NCBI GenBank assembly: GCA_020628375.1
Contig: JAHDFD010000011.1
Location: forward strand, 1-35,094
Origin: Chitinophagales bacterium
GTDB taxonomy: Bacteria > Bacteroidota > Bacteroidia > Chitinophagales > UBA2359
Reading direction: 5' to 3'
DNA length: 35,094 nucleotides
Positions 32,701 to 35,094 of this stretch are shown one piece after another. The translations under genes and the position numbers were made by a program. Numbering within the stretch: the first letter of the stretch is position 1; the number at the start of each line of letters is the position of its first letter. The notes under the pieces are model-generated. The model saw only the letters and a program-made list of their open reading frames with translations. It was not told where the DNA came from and ran no database searches.

Positions 32701-35094
32701 GTGCTAATGCAACAGTTGCAAGCGTTGATGTATGTAGTGAAGCTACTGATGTTGTCGTAATCGAACTGATTGCAGCTAATGGTTCAGATATTTGTGATTC
32801 AAACTCTTTTGATGCTAATTTGAATGAAAGTTGTCTTATAGACGAAAATGTAGAATTTGCTTTCACTTGGTTAGCTGCTGATATAGAAACTTTATTCTCA
32901 GCTGATGAAATTTGTTATAATGATGAAGGTGATTCAGGACAAGTAAATATTTATCCTGAATCATTGAGTATTAATATAATAACTGATGGTACATCTTGTG
33001 GAACCCCTGTTGTAGAAGTCTTAGCTGCTGATAATTCTAATTGTTTTACAGAAACAGGAACTGCTTGTGCTTCAGATGGTGATATTATCAATTTCGATTT
33101 TTCTGATGATATAACCTGGACACCTCCTGCTGCTTGTGCTTTACCTGCAGATCTAACACCGGAAGTTACCTGCTCAGGCTGTAATTGTGCAGATGATGTT
33201 ATCGTAGATTTAGATAATACCTTAACTGTTTGTTCTATAGAAACCATCGATCTTTCTAATATCAATGCTGCTATTTCTGGTGGAGGTGTTTCTGATGGTT
33301 TATGGTCTAGTGATGGCGATGGAACTTTTGATGATAATACATTTTCTGTCGGAATGAATTATGTGTTAGGTACTAATGATATATTAAATGGAACAGTTGA
33401 ACTGACTTTGACTTCAGATACACCCGATGTAGATAATTTTCCGAATTGTCCTGTAGGAACTGCAAGTATAGTTATTACGATCAATCAAACTCCCGATCTC
33501 TCAACTACCGACACACCAGAAACCTGTGCAGGCGAAGTATTTGCGTTGGGAAGTATAGGAGTTATTGATAATAGTAGTTTACCCACTCCATCTTTTAGTT
33601 ATTTTAATGAAGATTTTAGTTTGGATTTAACTGGAAATCCTAATGTTGCCATTTTTAGTACAAGCAATTTTCAGATTGTAGCCGAATCGGCAGATGGTTG
33701 TAGAGATACACTTGAAGTTACACTTTCTGTTAATCCAATTCCAATTGTTACCAATATCAATATTGATGAATGTGCTTCAGCAGTAACGAACTTCGATTTA
33801 GATAATGAAGCTGGAAATATCAGTTCAGAATCAGTAATTTGGTTTGATGGAGACCCTGAGAGTGGGGGAGTTCCAATTTCAGTTACAGACAATGTAAATC
33901 TGAACGATTTGAATAACGATCTTTGGACACAAGTAACAAATTCAACAACTAATTGTGATACTAGTTTCCAGATAAATATGAGTATTACTCCTGAAATAGA
34001 TCCTTATTTTGAGTTCCCTTCACAAGCTTGTATCAATGTAGCAACCGATCCTCAACCTACGGTAATTACTAATTCCGGTGGAACATTTTCTGTAAATAAT
34101 GGAGCTGTTATTAATTCAGGAACCGGTGTTTTAGATATTACCAGTCTTACTGAAGGACAAGATTATACTATTATTTACAGCACAGATAATAGTGGATGTG
34201 TAGCTGACTCAACAATTACTGTAGAAGCAATTAATTGTTCTGATTGTGGAAATACATTGGATGTTTCTGCTTCAGCACAATTCATTTGTGAAGGAACCAG
34301 TACATCATTGATTGCAACAGTCAATGGAGGAACAAGTACCTATTCTTATTCCTGGACCGACCAGGATAATAATACTGTTTCAGATACGATTTTGACTAAT
34401 TTGACAAACAGTAATTTATGTACTTTAGAAACATACACTTATAATGTCGTAGCTACTTGTGATGAAGATACAAATTCAACGCTATCAGGGTCAGTTCAGA
34501 TTACAGTTTATCCTAATCCAACAACAGTAGATTATTACGCTTATGTAGATACAAGCGGAACAAATACTTGTACTACTTCAGTAAGTATAATAACAGAGTG
34601 CACAGGAATCGTAACAGCGAATACCCTTTCACAAACAGAAAGTGCAGGAGCTGGAGCGGGGAATCACACCTATAATTTAAGTTTTGATTTTGGTACAAAT
34701 GATCCAGATTGCTTTATTGATGGAGCTATAACAATTCCTTTTGATTGTCCGAGTGGCTGTGCCAATGCTTTAGCGATCAACGCGAGCCAAACACATATTT
34801 GTTCAGAAGATATAATCGAAGTGAACACGGCTTTAGGGAATGGTTATACTTATTCATGGTCAAGTGAATTAGGAGCAATCGCTGATACCTTGAATGTAAG
34901 CTTCCAGAACATTAGTTTATGCGGAATAGATACGATAGAAATATATGGACAAGCAATTTGTGATACAGATAATACTGTTGTTCTAAATGATACAATAGAA
35001 GTTTTTGTTTATCCCAATCCAACAACAATAGATTATTACGCTTACGTAGATACAAGTGGAACGAATACTTGTGCCACTTCAGTAAGTATAATAA
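26757..35094 (+). CDS. Giant secreted, acidic, Lys/Arg-depleted repeat protein (adhesin-like), 3' end outside window
   Basis: One uninterrupted frame of 2779 codons, still open at the window edge. The start is GTG at 26757, just after an in-frame TGA at 26751; it gives a signal peptide (TLLTRFLTLSISILCLVPL, then VKGQG), while the next in-frame ATG would remove it. Residues 30-215 form an N-terminal domain (NYAWFSFEI, DIDFLIFGP) seen at the head of Bacteroidota surface proteins. After that come many Ig/PKD-like beta modules with Cys pairs, separated by CDC-type linkers. Calcium-binding-like strings occur (DLNDDGFDG, DDDGDGTN). The chain is very rich in Asp, Glu, Thr, Ser and Asn and nearly lacks Lys and Arg. 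A type IX secretion C-terminal domain is expected beyond the window, but cannot be seen. Confidence 0.92.
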   Translation, partial: MNSTLLTRFLTLSISILCLVPLTNVKGQGSSCSDPINLCKLHPNDGWDAIDPTYTNQLPDFTDTNGDFIEESLGCMVNTIGNSTGGLAENYAWFSFEIDDIPNIVDENLTFQFDGTNPDCGIDLSFCSDIDFLIFGPNPDCDNLGSPIRCSIATNSGGAYPRTGLRNGVFNLDDVPEGEGFLAPLPVTSGEVYLFFIHFSSDELFPFSFEVSADSEAQIDTDDCCEIIPDIIGPTAVCSNSSGITLDASSTFSLNGSDPANLQYNWSVNGGATISPNADEITASLDVTSPGTATITLELIDLTFPNPNDCAETFTFDVNVLDCADPCPCGSGNSCDGAVADSVQVVNDFNANVLSPYCFDLSVASFGGSVQFCYEYTMDTGEAFGFNTLVLDDTGAPCSGLTVEVLDDNTCTPIVTTTDSNTFSVVDEADVSDGSTYSICTNVDFASCNAENVCTYVYPICGSFVVNPPPSPACSVQNLYDLTTVPPDTDPSVSNITYYYDNSGVPGGIVPDLPITIDLFGESFWASAEINGCEVFYFFNIPFVINSDAPDLVNEVICLNDSYTYAGTANTFYNSVQDYDDGITFNPFPLATSSAGLITFYGTVDNGACESLPSEFNIDVLDNPVVDINVTNNAICAGDTMIFNFSNPNSETASIEYNYGGATETIDFDIAFSDTLLNQTADITLTIESVTVGTCTNSSPGLTETITFSPAPVVSSFNYTICDTDSDTANSEDFNLTMANDMGDITMESDVSLSWFTDADAITPVSDEAQFPATNNTDVYVLVENNITGCSEIATVTLTINQCDCIFDEYTVNAGTDISICEGEDITIDDFLASIGQDVIDEGTSVTWSTNGSETLSDDDFFSSGITYTPSQNDYDNGSIEFTLTAEDPDGTGTCEEVTDMVEVTFIALPEITDIVFTCADENNIQLEISLQGGNETDYTVSWNGSTETADQEIIFPITDLGTTTLTITEEISGFSCSIDTLIEANNFLCPSITTQASGLQTVCSGETFDINDSTANVEVDDVNGNDCYQLIWTNDSNTPTALSDSINTADSLIPSDDCKVEVIEFYAWIYCYLDGAFDDGGMVEVQVFPDYEITTDGDNSCFPLAILSGNGTACDTLEVGDVLNNVNCETTNLVYDFDTYDISPDEDGTITISDVAAACLTGSTNGNLTCDCECPTPASISFDDNVLNLCTEADLDMAAWNVSSITTAVSDGAENPINGTWTLTSGNGTLSADETTFTADMSTGTVVLTYTTDDPDGTATLCNAVSEDFTINIIDCVCPEATLSVDTIQICGDYSGVLFNDSGATITVGTNLFDDDGEEVVWYLDNPPTVEYNDGDITADTGAPLDFPAEIYVYGFLRCDLNDDGFDGSSDDSFELIDSVLVLAYADIASLYGGSFEPSDDDGDGTNCSITFDYLPSGSATNVEHSFDGGTTWIDGDTPDFTGATGNGSVTFAIFNPLFDGACQRFEITLPYECFTCPEDFLSFDNPQPSICEGESINLDTISISPSTDITFSYYENDDSADPPIGAELTGSDTEVSPSSSETYWIVGEDLDGCRDTLEVTLSVFTPTPDGTEDYTGCSGDGYSVEVNGTTYDESNPSGTETLTDANGCEYDVVVDLVFNSLTPDGTEDYTGCAGDGYSVEVNGTTYDESNPSGTETLTDANGCEYDVVVDLVFNSLTPDGTEDYTGCSGDGYSVEVNGTTYDESNPSGTETLTDTNGCEYDIVVDLVFNSLTPDETEDYIGCVGDGYSVEVNGTTYDESNPTGTETLTDSNGCEYEVSIELDFQSLPIITITNNQCSGTNYIFDIEISGEVDSDYDLSGSAVTGTNPTSISTDNVGAGTVTGFELPLSTSSADIIATLTDTPNCASISTPINAPTCDCPSITTSAGGTQALCSGATVDLADAESSLDVDDPNGNAGSLVWTNENSDPDNGGTLFDDTESFVNETCATETENIYAWLECQLNNTYISAGTLTIDIYPEQPSANATVASVDVCSEATDVVVIELIAANGSDICDSNSFDANLNESCLIDENVEFAFTWLAADIETLFSADEICYNDEGDSGQVNIYPESLSINIITDGTSCGTPVVEVLAADNSNCFTETGTACASDGDIINFDFSDDITWTPPAACALPADLTPEVTCSGCNCADDVIVDLDNTLTVCSIETIDLSNINAAISGGGVSDGLWSSDGDGTFDDNTFSVGMNYVLGTNDILNGTVELTLTSDTPDVDNFPNCPVGTASIVITINQTPDLSTTDTPETCAGEVFALGSIGVIDNSSLPTPSFSYFNEDFSLDLTGNPNVAIFSTSNFQIVAESADGCRDTLEVTLSVNPIPIVTNINIDECASAVTNFDLDNEAGNISSESVIWFDGDPESGGVPISVTDNVNLNDLNNDLWTQVTNSTTNCDTSFQINMSITPEIDPYFEFPSQACINVATDPQPTVITNSGGTFSVNNGAVINSGTGVLDITSLTEGQDYTIIYSTDNSGCVADSTITVEAINCSDCGNTLDVSASAQFICEGTSTSLIATVNGGTSTYSYSWTDQDNNTVSDTILTNLTNSNLCTLETYTYNVVATCDEDTNSTLSGSVQITVYPNPTTVDYYAYVDTSGTNTCTTSVSIITECTGIVTANTLSQTESAGAGAGNHTYNLSFDFGTNDPDCFIDGAITIPFDCPSGCANALAINASQTHICSEDIIEVNTALGNGYTYSWSSELGAIADTLNVSFQNISLCGIDTIEIYGQAICDTDNTVVLNDTIEVFVYPNPTTIDYYAYVDTSGTNTCATSVSII
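29724..32673 (+). repeat. Pair of homologous modules within the giant gene
   Basis: Two distant segments, starting at 29724 and 32394, share one layout: CPSITT, then C-S-G, then V-D-D-x-N-G-N, then L-[IV]-W-T-N and a Y-A-W-[IL] segment with a following Cys. They lie about 2670 bases apart and flank the four-unit tandem repeat. The similarity is clear at protein level only, so the duplication is old. Confidence 0.6.
31461..32120 (+). repeat. Four in-frame 165-bp tandem repeats in the giant gene
   Basis: Units begin at 31461, 31626, 31791 and 31956, each exactly 165 bases (55 residues). The consensus runs TPDGTEDYTGC, GDGYSVEVNGTTYDESNP, GTETLTD and NGCEYD, then VVDLVFNSL. Units 1 to 3 are almost identical at DNA level, including synonymous positions; unit 4 has diverged, mostly at its end (VSIELDFQSL). 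Such units are expansion or contraction hot spots. Confidence 0.95.
34509..35094 (+). repeat. 501-bp (167-aa) repeat unit, second copy cut by window end
   Basis: YPNPTTVDYYAYVDTSG at 34509 recurs at 35010 with Ile for Val, and the identity continues to the window edge (C-T/A-T-S-V-S-I-I). The parts just before each copy are also alike at lower identity (C-x-x-x-L, then I-C-x-E/S, then Y-x-Y-S-W, then V-Y-P). The full size of the array cannot be seen. Confidence 0.85.

Noticed and set aside
27004..33892. Many minus-strand open frames of 60-104 residues
   Set aside because: They are antisense to the giant gene and arise because its codons, which avoid Lys and Arg and favour Asp, Thr, Ser and Asn, leave few stops on the other strand.

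Overview
The window looks like chromosomal DNA from an AT-rich member of the Bacteroidota, probably Cytophagales-like; the order is a guess. The reasons are: a fused SecDF; no Shine-Dalgarno sequences but many TAnnTTTG (-7) promoter elements; a eukaryote-type glycyl-tRNA synthetase; a glycine-rich RRM protein; a zinc-less Tgt; and a giant secreted repeat protein typical of the phylum.

Layout. 1-710: a decayed IS200/IS605 transposase relic, a REP-like hairpin and the secDF terminator. 711-10941, almost all minus strand: secDF, a secreted S10 carboxypeptidase, an operon der - MESH1-like HD hydrolase - ybeY, an MFS transporter, and lysM(kbp)-miaA. 11071-13194, plus strand: a tight three-gene unit of a coiled-coil protein, an OmpA-family-like effector without its OmpA domain, and a Ras-like small GTPase with an unusual G3 motif. 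13289-16510: cca, trpS and a deoxynucleoside kinase. 16511-18093: accessory DNA with a 145-148 bp tandem intergenic repeat and a single-gene, cassette-like insertion. 18094-20671: a lysine-rich membrane protein, an RRM protein and glyS. 20974-23985: a STAND/NB-ARC NTPase with 48-residue TPR-type repeats, a candidate immunity or signalling protein. 23986-26564: a small membrane protein, tgt and a transglutaminase-like TPR lipoprotein. 26757 to the window end: the first 2779 codons of a giant secreted protein, still open at the edge.

Most of the housekeeping genes serve translation (miaA, cca, trpS, glyS, tgt, ybeY, der) or secretion (secDF). The regions most worth a second look are the small-GTPase module, the STAND protein, the cassette-like island, and the giant protein. 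By my reading the giant protein has only five Lys/Arg in its last 2613 residues and carries recent tandem duplications. Several genes have their -7 element within 4-8 bases of the start codon, which implies very short or absent mRNA leaders. I saw no rRNA, tRNA or CRISPR array.
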